Assembly: GCA_961205875.1 (NCBI GenBank)
Contig: OY540813.1
Span: 1,397,001 to 1,461,000 of the forward strand
Source of the DNA: Sialis fuliginosa
Lineage: Eukaryota; Arthropoda; Insecta; Megaloptera; Sialidae
Direction: 5' to 3'
Length of the DNA: 64,000 bases
Below the pieces are notes generated by a model. That model had not been told where the DNA came from, made no database searches, and worked only from the letters and a program-made list of their open reading frames with translations. This document shows, in pieces, positions 48,647 through 59,252 of this stretch (positions within the stretch are counted from its first letter, which is position 1; the number at the start of each line of letters is the position of its first letter). Both the position numbers and the translations under genes were made by a program.

Positions 48647-48775
48647 TATTCTAAATTAACTAAATTAATGCATTGTGGCAGAAGGAGGGGGGGGGGGGGT
48701 AACTATTTGTATGTTATGATTGTGTATCCATTTCTTGTTTATACAATTTTTATACATTTTATACAAATATTATAC

Positions 48776-49015
48776 ATTTTGAAATACACACAAGTCAAAT
48801 AAAATGTTTTAAATTGAAAAAATACACCTTGAACATTTTTTGAAAGCCAACAAAAACATCCTGGTATGGCAAAAAGAAAAAACATTGAACTTTTTTTTTT
48901 CCTTTTTTTCTTTTTTTTTGCAATACCAGGTTGTTTTTGATGGCTTTTTAAAAAAATTTCAAGGTGTATTTGTTCAATTTAAACATTTTATTTGACTTGT
49001 GTGTATTTCAAAATG
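48776..49015. mobile_element. Long perfect-type hairpin of 240 bases
   Basis: CATTTTGAAATACACACAAG and the following AATACACCTTGAA segment are repeated inverted on the other side of an A-rich/T-rich centre (TTTTTTTTTTCCTTTTTTTC). It lies 130 bases after a solo pogo terminus. Confidence 0.75.
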
Positions 49016-49519
49016 TCAATTTTCAAACGTCATTATTCCGAAAACCGCTGATTTTAGAAATATGATATGCTGTACAAAAAGTGTTCAGAATTGATCACAC
49101 AATTCAAAAATGGTATAATATATAGGGTATTCTATTTAAAAAAATCAATGATGACTGCATATGTTTTTTTCTGACACAGCCTGTATACAATTTTATTATG
49201 TCAAAAAATCCGCAACTAAAAATACTAATCGACGGGTCCGAGCGTTTTTCCACAAAATAATTACCTGAATTTTAAACGAATTTGTTCCTTTCATCGTGAA
49301 CGCACTGTATATTATAGAATATTGAATTCTTACCCTTGTACAGCACGATTTTAATTATTAATTGGCATAGTGATACATATACGACATTGTATCAACAAAC
49401 ATCAACAACTTCTAATTATATATAAATCTCGAGAACAAAACGGGCCCACTCACGCATACATACATTGAGTGACTCATATTGTCATCTTCATTAGACTTTA
49501 GAGTGTCTCCACAAGCAAA

Positions 49520-50150
49520 CAACGGAGGAGAAGGTACATATCAAAGCGAGAGCACACCATGCGAACGAAAGACGAAATTAAAATTTTGGAAAATGAGTAT
49601 TTTTTTATAACTATTTATAAAATTTGTCAAATGCGAGTCGGGCCTAGCGTATTGGTGTTCCGTACCGTACAATAGACACGGAGGAGAAGGTACATATCAA
49701 AGCGAGAGCACACCATGCGAACGAAAGACGAAATTAAAATTTTGGAAAATGGGTATTTTTTTATAACTATTTATAAAATTTGTCAAATGCGAGTCGGGTC
49801 TTGCGTATTAGTGTTCCGTACCGCTCAAGAGACACGGAGGAGAAGGTATATATCAAAGCGAGCGCACACCATGCGAACGAAAGACGAAATTAAAATTTAT
49901 GGAAAATAGATATTTTTTATAACTATACTCTGTTTCGTTTAGTACTTAGTTATAAAATTTGTCAAATGCGTGTCGGGTCTAGCGTATTGGTGTTCCGTAC
50001 CGCACAAGAGATGTGGTAGAAGGTATATATCAAAGCGAGTGCGTTCCAGTTGAAACAAAAGACAGTGGAATATATTTAAATTTTGGAAAATGGGTATTTT
50101 TTTTTATAACTAGTTATAAAATTTGTCAAATGCGTGTCGGGCGAAGCGTA
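49520..50150 (+). repeat. Tandem array, unit about 156 bases, four units
   Basis: Unit starts ACGGAGGAGAAGGTACATAT at 49522, 49678 and 49834, with a divergent fourth at about 50011. Each contains AAATTTGTCAAATGCGAGTC-GGG and GTATTGGTGTTCCGTACCG. An open frame crossing unit borders is an accident of the array. Confidence 0.88.
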
Positions 50151-50229
50151 TTCTCCCCCCCCCCCACCCTAAAATCCCCACTCCCACGGTCTTTTTTCCG
50201 CCAAATCTTATGAAACTAATTACAACCCT

Positions 50230-51080
50230 CCTATTTTTAGAACAATTTTAAATTATTTTTGAAAAAAATCATATTTTTTTATCTAATCAATTTTTCGAGA
50301 TACAAAGTAGCCTAAGTCCTTCCTCATGATGCAAACTATCTCTCTGTCAAATTTCACCAATATCCGTGCAGCGGTTTAGCCGTGAAAAGGTAACAAACTG
50401 ACCGATAGACAGTTACATTTGCATTTATAATATGTAATATTATTATTTTTTTAAATATTTTTTTATCTAATCAATTTTTCGGGATACAAAGTAGCCTAAG
50501 TCCTTCCTCAGGATGTAAGCTATCTCACTGTCAAATTTCATCAATATCGGTTAAACGGTTTAGCCGTGAAAATGTAACAAACCGATAGAGTTATTTTCGC
50601 ATTTAAAATAATATTATAAAAAATATATTGTATTTTTTTATCTAATCAATTTTTCGGGATAAAAAATAGCCTTTGTTCTTTCTTAGAATGCAAGCTATCT
50701 CTCTACCAAATTTCATCAAAATTGGTTAAGCGATTTAGCTGTAACGAACAGACATAGTTACTTTCGCGTTTATAATATTAGTACGAATTGTTTCACTATA
50801 TCTGACTCGACCGAGTGTTAACTCGCCTTACCGTTACGTACTGAGCTTAATACTACCTCAAAGTTGTGAACAAGATGTAAGCTATCTGTCTGCGAAATTT
50901 CATCTAGATCGGTTCAGCGGTATAGCCGTGAAAAGGTAACAAACAAACAGACATAGTTACTTTCGCATTTAAAATATTAGTACGAATTGTTTCACTATAT
51001 CTGACTCGACCGAGTGTGTTGGCTCGTCTTACCGGTACGTACTGAGCTTAACACTACCTCAAAGTTGTGAACAAACAGAC
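50230..51080 (-). repeat. Tandem copies of a short retroposon-like tail
   Basis: Three units of about 180 bases carry TCTAATCAATTTTTCG, AAAGTAGCCTAAGTCCTTCC and CGGTTTAGCCGTGAAAA. Then a 200-base unit with TTTCACTATATCTGACTCGA occurs twice (50777 and 50978). Reversed, they match the common insect repeat with ACCTTTTCACGGCTAAACCG seen at 42.4 and 35.6 kb. Confidence 0.75.
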
Positions 51081-51316
51081 GGAAAGACATCAAAGTACTG
51101 CTGCTATATTCGGCACTTGCTGTTTTACGCAGCAAGATGTTATTACGAACACAAACACTACTAGCAATATTAAAATATCGGAAGATATTGTCGTAAACCT
51201 AAAGTAAACATCGTTCTCTTGTATGTCGCTTTAATAGATATTAAAATTATTATACAGGTACAAAAACGCGAACAGGGCTGGATTCAGACAATTTACATTG
51301 TTCTATTCAACGTTTT

Positions 51317-51678
51317 TACTTCCATGTTCTGAAAGAAATGGAAGTATTGTAATAAAAAACGTAAAGAAAAATTCAGTGTGTCTGTTCGGATGTAGAATTT
51401 TCTTTCGTTCACGATAAATACTGTAAAAATGCACCGATCTGAATTATTTTTGGGGAAAATGTTTGTCTCAGTGAGTACTCCAAACTTATTGATTTTGGTG
51501 CTAATCGGATCAGGGGTTTAGGAAATATTCGAAATTTTGTGTTGTTCGTCTAAAAAGTGAACATTGCGAGTATTATCTCACTAATTTTGATAAGACTTGG
51601 TACATTTGTAGTTCAATTGAACCTAAGGGACGTTTATTATTTGTACCTGCCTAAACAGCCATTAAGAGGTGAAAAACA
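51317..51678 (+). mobile_element. Family A copy, 3' truncated
   Basis: Starts ACTTCCATGTTCTGAAAGAA and has a short deletion after GTATTGTAATA. It continues to CATTAAGAGGTGAAAAACA, where family A similarity stops. Confidence 0.8.
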
Positions 51679-52376
51679 AAGAGAAATTTCTGGATTTTAC
51701 ATAATTTTTTACTCTAAAATTATTGATTTTTAAAACTAATCGCAAGATGTAAAAACTGCTTTGATCTAAGCAAAGATTCTTACAATTTTTTTTGAAATTT
51801 GTAATTCTATTTTGTTTTATTTAGAATTTTTTCTTTTAAAAAAAGTTGCATAAAAAATATATTTTTGAAAACAATTCTCCGAGAACCCTCTCTTAGTTCT
51901 AACTACTTTTTTTATTTTGTGATTTATCTTAAAAGTTTATAGTTTTCGAGTAAAAATTATAAATTAAAAAAAAAGTTATTTTTACTGAAAATTTTTTTGA
52001 AAGATATTATTTCAGTTGAAGATGTTTGTTAAAAAAAATCTCCTGACTATAAAATATCAATAATACACTAACATACCCCTCCCCCCAATAAATTTGTACA
52101 ACAAACAACGATACGAAAGAAATAAAAAAAAAACATCACTCTTTTTATTTTCCAATTACATCTCTGCCTTTAGAGTCGACATTGTCGATACATGCAATGA
52201 CGTGTTGCATTGTGTTGTCGGAAAAGAGGGAGGGGGGGTTAGGTGGCGTGTAGAATGTGGTATCAGTTACACATTTTATCCTGTTCCTGCATAAAACGCC
52301 ATAGGAAGTATTATACGAACGAATAAATACATTGACGAGTAGTAATATCCTGCTAATATGAACAACTTGCCCCTTT

Positions 52377-53165
52377 TTTGTTGTCATTTTTAATTCTATT
52401 CACTCTACATATATTCTTCTGTCTCTCTTTTACTTGTGTGTTTTATAGAAATTCTTTTAAATGGTTTGGTTAGTTCTGATTGTTTAGTTTATTTAAAGTG
52501 GATATATTTTTCATTGTTGTCATTTTTAATGCTATTCACTCTATACTCTTGTCTCTCTTTAACTTGTGTGTTTTATAATATTTCTTTTAAATGGGTTGGT
52601 TAGTTCTGATTGTTTAGTTTATTTAAAATTGATATATTTTTCATTGTTGTCATTTTTAATTCTATTCACTCTACATATATACTACTTTCTCTCTTTAACT
52701 TGTGTGTTTTATAGATTTATAGTATTTCTTTTAAATGGTTTGGTTAGTTCTGATTGTTTAGTTTATTTAAAATGGATATATTTTTCATTGTTGTCATTTT
52801 TAATTCTATTCTCTCTATACTCTTGTATGTTTTATAGTATTTCTTTTAAATGGTTTGGTTAGTTCTGATTGTTACGTTTTAGTTTATTTAAAGTGGATAT
52901 ATTTGTCATTGTTGTCATTTTTAATTCTATTCTCTCTATACTCTTGTATCTCTTTAACTTGTGTGTTTTATTGTATTTCTTTTAAATGGTTTAGTTAGTT
53001 CTGATTGTTAAGTTTTAGTTTATTTAAAGTGGATATATTTTTCATTGTTCTATTCTCTCTATACTCTTGCTCTTTTTAACTTGTGTGTTTTATGAATTTC
53101 TTTTAAATGGTTTGGTTAGTTCTGATTGTTTAGTTTATTTAAAGTGAATATATTTTTCATTGTAG
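52377..53165 (+). repeat. Tandem array, unit about 130 bases, six units
   Basis: TTGTTGTCATTTTTAAT begins units at about 52377, 52514, 52644, 52787 and 52908, with a decayed start near 53043. Each has CTCTCTTTAACTTGTGTG and TGGTTTGGTTAGTTCTGATT. Unit lengths vary from 121 to 143. Confidence 0.88.
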
Positions 53166-53237
53166 TCGTTTAATGTAACATATTTTTAATTGTTGGTTTT
53201 AATTGAATTGTTAACATAATATACAGAATGACTTAGA

Positions 53238-53474
53238 CAGGGTGTCCACTGGTTTTTGAAAATAAAATTCCCTGACTTTTCCCTGACCACAGATTCAAAA
53301 TTCCCTGACTTTGGTCATAACTTGGAAATTTTACACTTCAATTCAATGAACTTTTTTCCCTGACTTTCTAAAAAAAATTAATAAATTCCTTGACTTTTCA
53401 GAATTTTAAATAAATTCCCTGACTTTCCCTGACCACTTTAGGCTTCTCTGACTTTCCAGAAAGTGGACACCCTG
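53238..53474. mobile_element. MITE family M, complete copy
   Basis: A 237-base palindromic element with CAGGGTGTCCACT and AGTGGACACCCTG ends. The arms are full of the motif TTCCCTGACTTT and its inverse. Confidence 0.8.
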
Positions 53475-54260
53475 TTAGAACTGTTGTGCCAAACATTGAA
53501 TTGAATAAATTGAGAAAAATATTTCAAGCAAAAACTTTTTTATTCTACGACAAATAATCAACTTTTAATTTTGTGTATTTTGTGTCATAAAATCTTATAT
53601 AAGTGCCCTACTCAGGAAAAAGTTGAAAAACAAAAAACTCTAAATAAAAATCGATAGGGCCATAGGTCCCATACGTTGTATTTTCGAATAGTGACAATAA
53701 ATCTGACGAAAAAATATACAAAAATATTGTTACTTTTCAATAAAATTTTAAGTTTTGTTTTATACCTTTCAGATTTTACTAATTTTCTTTGTGTTTTTTA
53801 GGCATTATTATTTTCGTGAATTTTCATAAACTTTTTTTACGCAGTTTTAGAAAGTTTTGGAAAGTATTCCTAATTTTACAATGAGGCCCTACTGTAAAAA
53901 CAAAAGAAAACAATTTTTTATTAATACAACATTATAGTTAATTTTAGAAAACGCGGATACGAGCGTTACTATGTAACTATTTTCCATTTTCCGAACCGAA
54001 CTCTCATTTCCGCGAATATACCCACAATGCTTTGTAAACGATGACTAAAAACTACTTCAAAGGCTTCTATGTCTGCTCTTGTAGACCATTTTTAATTTCC
54101 TACATTTTCAATAGCTATCTTCTATTATAGGAAACTAATCAGAACGTAAAGATGCCTTTTTTCTTTGTTATAATTATAAAAAAACACATACTAGAGTAAC
54201 ATTGCACACTAGAGTCTTTCATAATAAGAATTGTGACAGCCCGAATCAGTGACGTAGATA

Positions 54261-55055
54261 GCTAAATGATTCTACGTCTTATTTTCTTGTATTTTAGTCG
54301 ATATTTGTATGACGAGTTGAAGTTCAATGCAGGAAATTTCACTAAAAAATTTAGAATTTTTGTTTTCGTTAAAAGTATGTTTATTGTATAGAAAATGACG
54401 TGAAAAGTTGTTTGTTTCAAACCGCAGGTCTGTATCTCAAACCGTTCTCGAGATATAGCCTCTCAAAGTTTTAGTTTTTTCAAATTTTTGGAGAAAAAAG
54501 GCCATAACTTTTGAACGCGTGGTCGGAATTGATTTTAGTTGACGGATTTGAAATCAGCGTGTCAAAATCTATATAATGACATGTACAATACTTTAAAATC
54601 CGACAAAAAAAATTTGGTCATAAATCGACATTTTTTTAAGGTATACCCCTTTGAATTTTTTCGATTTTTCGCGAAATTTTTTTTTTGCGAGTTTTAAGGT
54701 ATTATACATGTCATTATATAGATTCTGACACGCTGATTCCAAATCCGTCAACTAAAATCAATTCCGACCACGCATTCAAAAGTTATGGCCTTTTTTCTCC
54801 AAAAATTTGAAAAAACTAAAACTTTGAGAGGCTATATCTCGAGAACGGTTTGAGATACAGACCTGCGGTTTGAAGCATTCAACTTTTCACGTCATTTTCT
54901 ATACAATAAAAATACTTTTAACGAAATAAAAAATTCGAAATTTTTTAGTGAAATTTCCTTCAACTCGTCATACAAATATCGACTAAAATACAAGAAAATA
55001 AGACGTAGAGGTATATTATAGTTTTATAACTGAGCGTGTAAATTAATATTAAATA
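54261..55055. mobile_element. Foldback family C, copy 2
   Basis: Includes the outer ends (TCTACGTCTTATTTTCTTGT on the left, its inverse on the right) and the same arms and loop as the copy at 16.9 kb. The inner end of the right arm has lost the GCAGTGAACTT piece. The tail AGAGGTATATTATAGTTTTA is shared with the other copies. Confidence 0.85.
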
Positions 55056-55624
55056 TGTGTTTTAATATTAAAAATGTGTTTTAACAATTTTGACTTCTAA
55101 AAGTCTCATTTACCTCAAATCAATCAATACAAGCAAATACTTCAAATTCCCAAATATTTTTTGTGCGATCCGATCGTACAAAACAGTGCAAGCATCCCGT
55201 CACCCTTCTGCCCCCCCCCCTCCTCCCCCCACCGCACGCTTCACACCCAATAAAAACTTAATTTGTATATATTTGAATTACACACATTATAATCGACAAA
55301 ACAAGCAAATCGGAATTTTCCATCTCGCTCAAAGGCAATTATCGCAAATTGATTAATAGAATAAATTAAAACCGTTCAGGCGAATCAGCGTGAGTACTAT
55401 TGTTATAACCTACACCGCGTATTGATTTGCATCAGCTCATTAATATCTGTTGGGGTAATTATGTTATCACGAAATAAAGACAATGGCACGAAAGAAATTA
55501 TTTCAATCGAAGTGAAACGGTTTTATTTTATTATATTTCTATCTGTGCCCGCGGCTTCGCTCGATGAATTTAAAAGTTAAAAAATAAGGTACTGGCACCA
55601 GTCTTGGATATGACCCCAGTAATG

Positions 55625-56003
55625 GCTTCCTCGCAATATCGAAGATACGAGAAGCTATGTGATCGTTTCAGATTGAGACAAAAAAAAAGTTCTCCAATTT
55701 CAAAATTTTAAATTGATTTATCCGTTTCACGTCAAGACAAACACTTTTCCTTCCGTGTGTCTGTCTGTCTGTCCGTCCGTCCGTCCGTATTGAAACTTGG
55801 TCGGATGGTTGGGTTTGGTTTGAGGATGGTCCCATTTCAAAATCATCAAAATCGTGTGTAAGGGAGAGGGGTGACACCCCAAAATATTTATTTTTTCAAG
55901 ATATCTCAAGAACGACACATGTGACGAGAAAATTGTATAGAATATTTTTTTGTAGAGCATTAAATTTCCTATAATATGGGTCTACTACGTTTGCTGTAAA
56001 ATT
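55625..56003 (+). mobile_element. Family B copy, 3' truncated at pogo fragment
   Basis: Starts GCTTCCTCGCAATATCG and has a long microsatellite (GTCTGTCTGTCTGTCCGTCC and more), with the segment after it deleted. It stops in GTTTGCTGTAAAAT, where pogo transposase sequence begins. Confidence 0.8.
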
Positions 56004-56117
56004 GCTAATGCCACTGCTGAATATCAGTCTGAATTGAAGGAGCTGTTAAAAACTGCCAAGCAAGAAAAAATTACAAAATTCTTTAAACCATTGCCTAAGC
56101 CTGAAGATAATAATTAA
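56004..56117 (+). pseudogene. pogo/Tigger transposase C-terminus with PIP box
   Basis: The open frame gives 37 residues ending EKITKFFKPLPKPEDNN and a TAA at 56115. QEKITKFF matches the PCNA-interacting motif Q-x-x-I-x-x-F-F exactly. A C-terminal PCNA-binding motif has been described for Drosophila pogo transposase, which supports the assignment. There is no start codon or catalytic domain. The alternative, a small host exon, is unlikely because a pogo-type terminal repeat follows 175 bases downstream. Confidence 0.7.
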
Positions 56118-56295
56118 TCAATATGGTCAAAAACTTCAATTAAATTGATTTTTTTATATTGTATTTGTTTATTTATTTTGTCACCTAGGAACGTATCCCC
56201 TATAATCCCATATAAATTACCATTCCGTATTCACGGTTTCTGTATTCGCGGCATATTTATGGAACATATACCCCGCGAATAAAGAGCTTTTACTG
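56004..56295 (+). mobile_element. 3' fragment of a pogo/Tigger element
   Basis: This is the end of a transposase frame followed by an AT-rich tail and a pogo-type terminus: TTCGCGG.., CCCCGCGAATAAAGAGC, TTTTACTG and then TA at 56296. The 5' part is absent; the fragment abuts a truncated family B element ending at about 56003. Confidence 0.7.
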
Positions 56296-56834
56296 TATAA
56301 AAAAACCACATCTGCTGAAAGCCCGGTACTGATGAAAAGCCACTATTGTTATATGTATCGATTCACACCCAGCGTTATCCACTTATCAAAAGCGTTAACT
56401 AAACCCATTTACTTGAGAGAGAACCCCCCCTACCACCCTGGTTATTTAACGTTGTGGGAGACTTCTTATAAGCTAATAAATTATTAATAAGGATTTTAGA
56501 AGATGCTCATAGAAACGTTGTAAATTTCTTCTTGGTCGGTATAGTGGTTAGTATTTTATAACTGAATAACTTTTAATATTTAAGTGTGAGTATTTTTGGT
56601 TCAATATCTTCCATGTTGTTGCAGTTTTACTCTAATGGTTTCGTGTCTTGTTTAATTTAAAAGTAAAGTTGTACCTTGACATGTTTTCGTATTCCTGAAG
56701 ACGTCAGTTTGAATTTGATAACTAATTTTGTGGAAAATTGTTAATAGAATACGTTTTTGTGGAATTAATTATGTAAAAGTAGAACGGTAGAGTTTGCCAT
56801 TTTATTCGTTAGAAAATTCAACTTAAAACAAAAA

Positions 56835-57370
56835 GGTTGAGCGGGGTAAATATGAAACACCAAAAAAATGGGTAAAAGTGAAACAAGCTTGCAACTAAAA
56901 AACTAATTTGTTTATAGGAGAATTATAAAAACTGATATCATCATTAAAGGTTTGTTAAAGCGACCTGAAAATATGATGTGTCACCCCTACAGATTTCCCT
57001 GTTAGTCGATGTCAAAACGTGTGAATTAAATTTTAATTCTTTGCACATAACTTTCTGTATAGCTCAGATATTAATTAAAGTTACAATTTCACATTGATAT
57101 GCCACAAAGAAGATAAATCAAAGTTGCCTTTAATATTTAATATTTAAATATTTTCCATTAGAGGCCTGTTTCACTTTTTCCCAAATTAGAGGTTAAAAAT
57201 GAAACACACTTTTTTCATTTTTAAAGTCCGTGTTGTATCGTACAGTTCAAATGACGTAATGGTTATTCATAAGCGCATCTAGTAGAAAAAATTAAAGTAT
57301 GAATTTGTATCGTTAACTGTCAAAAAACATGAAAGATTTGTATTTTGTTTCACTTTTACCCCAGTTGACC
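56835..57370. mobile_element. Possible DNA transposon with GGTTGAGCGGGG ends
   Basis: GGTTGAGCGGGGTAAATATG..AAAC at one end faces GTTTCACTTTTACCCCAGTT..GACC at the other (24 bases with mismatches). AAAAATGAAACA-type motifs recur between. A single copy with no clear target duplication. Confidence 0.5.
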
Positions 57371-57570
57371 CTAGATCTTTAAAAAATAAATACATACAGG
57401 ATGTTCCACGGGAACGTGTTGAGACTAATCAACTGTCATTTTCAAATGGCCTCAATAAAATATATGATATTGCCTCTTCCGAATTGATTAATTTTTGTCT
57501 GAAAAGTTTTACTTGTCAAAAAAAATAATTTAAGACAGCTCTTAATGTATTTTTTTTGTTTTATTTCCAG

Positions 57571-57707
57571 GTCCAGCATTCTGGGGTCTCATAAATCCAG
57601 AGTGGTCCCTGTGCAACAAAGGAAGAAGACAATCTCCAGTAAATTTAGAACCGAACAAATTACTTTTCGATCCAAACTTGAGACTTCTACACCTAGACAA
57701 ACACAGA
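57571..57707 (+). CDS. Carbonic anhydrase-related protein (CA10/11-like), internal exon
   Basis: This internal exon follows a T-rich tract ending in AG at 57569-57570 and stops at a consensus donor GTAAGT at 57708. The first two bases complete a codon split in phase 1, and 45 codons follow, ending in phase 0. The peptide begins (G)PAFWGLINPEW, continues CNKGRRQSPVNLEP and ends LHLDKHR. This is the start of the alpha-carbonic-anhydrase fold, where active enzymes have a GP..W....G..QSP pattern. The INPEWSLCNKGRR spacing is typical of the CARP X/XI branch and of the insect CARP-A type. Family members are secreted or membrane-associated, lack CO2 hydratase activity, and in vertebrates bind neurexins; a neural role here is inference. 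Signal peptide and start codon must lie upstream and were not found. Codon use and GC content are clearly higher than in the surroundings. Confidence 0.93.
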
Positions 57708-57722
57708 GTAAGTCAAATTATA

Positions 57723-58109
57723 TGTACAGTCGCCTGCAGAACTCGTCTGGCACCCTAAAGGCTAGAATCGCTTACAACAGATTCCAAATTTAAAAACAAA
57801 CATCATCGGTTATCTTTTTCTAACAAGTTCAATATATTTAAATACTAAAATTTGGAATATCAAATATTTATTGCCACAAAATTTACGTATACAATTTTCA
57901 ATAGATTACATAATAATTTAATTGCACAAATATATATGAGTACCTATTATAAACGAAGAGTAGTTCTTTATCTAGCAAATGAATTTCAAAATATCTGTCT
58001 TTGATGCATGAAGAAATGATTTAAATATTATGATGGGAGGAGTCTACTAAGTTTGTGATAAACGAAAATGAATACAAACTGCAAGACCATTAATGCAGGT
58101 GACTGTACA
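57723..58109 (-). mobile_element. MITE family N copy 2, beside a splice donor
   Basis: A 387-base element with ends TGTACAGTCGCCTGCA and TGCAGGTGACTGTACA, inverted relative to the 16.2 kb copy. Its first base is 15 bases after the GT of the CARP exon at 57571-57707. Confidence 0.85.
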
Positions 58110-58579
58110 TCAGTGACGCACCCACAAGGGGGGTTTAGTAGTTCTATTTTAAGACGTGCCGCAACTTAGGGGGCTTCCATTTTCCATTGAAATTAGTACT
58201 AAAGTTAATATTACTAAGGACATCGTTTTGTAGAAGATAAAATTCTCTACAAAAGTGTCTACAAAGTCATGGCTCTCAATTCAATGTATCAAAAGTTACA
58301 GACATTTATTTGTTAAATTGTACGTCTAAAAGGCTTTCGCGGCCAAACTATTGTTTCTAGAAAAATAAGTTAAATGGTATATTTATAGGAAATTTAATTC
58401 TCTATTATAGTTCAGAATCCTGCAGATGTAAATGCAATGAGTTAAAACTTATAAGCGTTTTAAATATTTATTTTTTTACAAAAAACAACATTTTAACGTT
58501 AAGTCTACTACTTTTGGGACACCTTAATATTCTTATTCAAGGATAGGTACCTGTTTTTTAGAAGCCATTGATTGGTTAT

Positions 58580-58837
58580 CAGGGTGTCCACATTCTAGAA
58601 AGTCAGGGAAGCCTAAAATGATCAGGGAATGTCAGAAAATTTATTAAATATTAAAAGTAAGTGAAGACGAAAAAAATTAAATTTAAGTTGACGAGCCAAA
58701 AAAAAAAACGGTCTTCAAATTTTTTTTGTACATTCTGGGGGCCCCTCGATCTCTTCTTGTCCCCGGTTAGGGAATTTTGAATCTGTGGTCAGGGAAAAGT
58801 CGGAGAATTTTATTTTCAAAAAATAGTGGACACCTTG
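58580..58837. mobile_element. MITE family M, beside a splice acceptor
   Basis: Starts CAGGGTGTCCACATTCTAGA and ends AATAGTGGACACCTTG; a GTTAT repeat flanks it (58575-58579, 58838-58842). It ends 33 bases before the CARP exon at 58871, so it lies at the edge of the branch-point region. Confidence 0.8.
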
Positions 58838-58870
58838 GTTATATTATAATACGTAATTTGTTTATCTCAG

Positions 58871-59062
58871 GTGAGTGGTACGATACTAAACACCGGGCAC
58901 AGTGTTATCTTCACAGTAGAGAACGACACCCGACACCACGTGAACGTGACGGGCGGGCCACTCTCGTACAAGTATCAGTTTCACGAGATTCATATCCACT
59001 ATGGACTGCACGACCAGTTCGGCTCGGAGCATTCTATTAACGGGTACGCGTTTCCCGCAGAG
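58871..59062 (+). CDS. Carbonic anhydrase-related protein (CA10/11-like), next exon
   Basis: The exon follows TTTATCTCAG, reads in phase 0 for exactly 64 codons from VSGTILNTGH to NGYAFPAE, and ends at donor GTTAGT at 59063. Both junctions join in frame with the previous exon (..DKHR|VSGT..). The segment FHEIHIHYG aligns with the zinc-site strand QFHFHWG of active carbonic anhydrases, so the equivalents of His94 and His96 are both present. Vertebrate CA10 has Arg at the first of these. The third ligand position (His119 in CA II) would be in the following exon, outside the window, and is normally replaced by Gln in this family. Two N-glycosylation sequons, NDT and NVT, fit a secreted protein. 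GSEHSINGYAFPAE matches the conserved SEH..G strand. GTG at 58871 is an internal Val codon, not a start. Confidence 0.95.
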
Positions 59063-59090
59063 GTTAGTATAAACTATATATACTATATAT

Positions 59091-59241
59091 ATCGACCCCC
59101 AACCCCCCCCCCCCCCCCCTGAAATATTCAATGTTCTTAAAAAAAAATGTTTTGAGAAAACATCAGTTCAAAATACCTTCAAAAAATTTAACTCGTAAGT
59201 ATTTATCCCCCCCCCCCCGAAAATTTTTCTTACTACGCGAC
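59091..59241 (-). mobile_element. hAT-like family P fragment next to CARP exon
   Basis: Ends CGAAAATTTTTCTTACTACG-CGACTG, the inverse of the start of the 31.9 kb copy, and also shares GAAATATTCAATGTTCTTAA with it. It begins about 30 bases after the exon donor site with a C-run of about 18. The far end is missing. Confidence 0.7.
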
Positions 59242-59252
59242 TGTATAGTTTT

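Larger units (their letters stand above)
1..57570. other. Probable giant 5' intron (and/or 5' flank) of the CARP gene
   Basis: I found no convincing host exon in this 57.5 kb. The first recognised CARP exon is internal and enters in phase 1, so at least one upstream coding exon exists. It is either beyond the left edge or too short for me to recognise. Every longer open frame I inspected here is a repeat, a tandem array, low-complexity sequence or a transposase remnant. Confidence 0.55.
57708..58870 (+). other. CARP intron packed with MITEs
   Basis: This 1,163-base GT-AG intron lies between the two CARP exons. A family N MITE fills 57723-58109 and a family M MITE fills 58580-58837. The roughly 470 bases between them begin with CAGTGACGCACCC, which resembles a hAT end, and contain a stretch related to sequence near 14.1 kb (a shared AATTAAATTCTCTA.. 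motif). No coding potential was seen. Confidence 0.85.

Noticed and set aside
49561..50213. Repeated MRTKDEIKI open frames considered as a small-protein family
   Set aside because: Frames are created by the tandem unit of about 156 bases and cross unit borders with different phases.
52566..52862. 98-codon hydrophobic open frame resembling a membrane protein
   Set aside because: It is a translation of the tandem array of about 130 bases; the peptide repeats with the DNA unit.
59102..59120. C-run after the CARP exon considered as a splicing or telomere-like signal
   Set aside because: Explained by the C-run of an adjoining hAT-P fragment.
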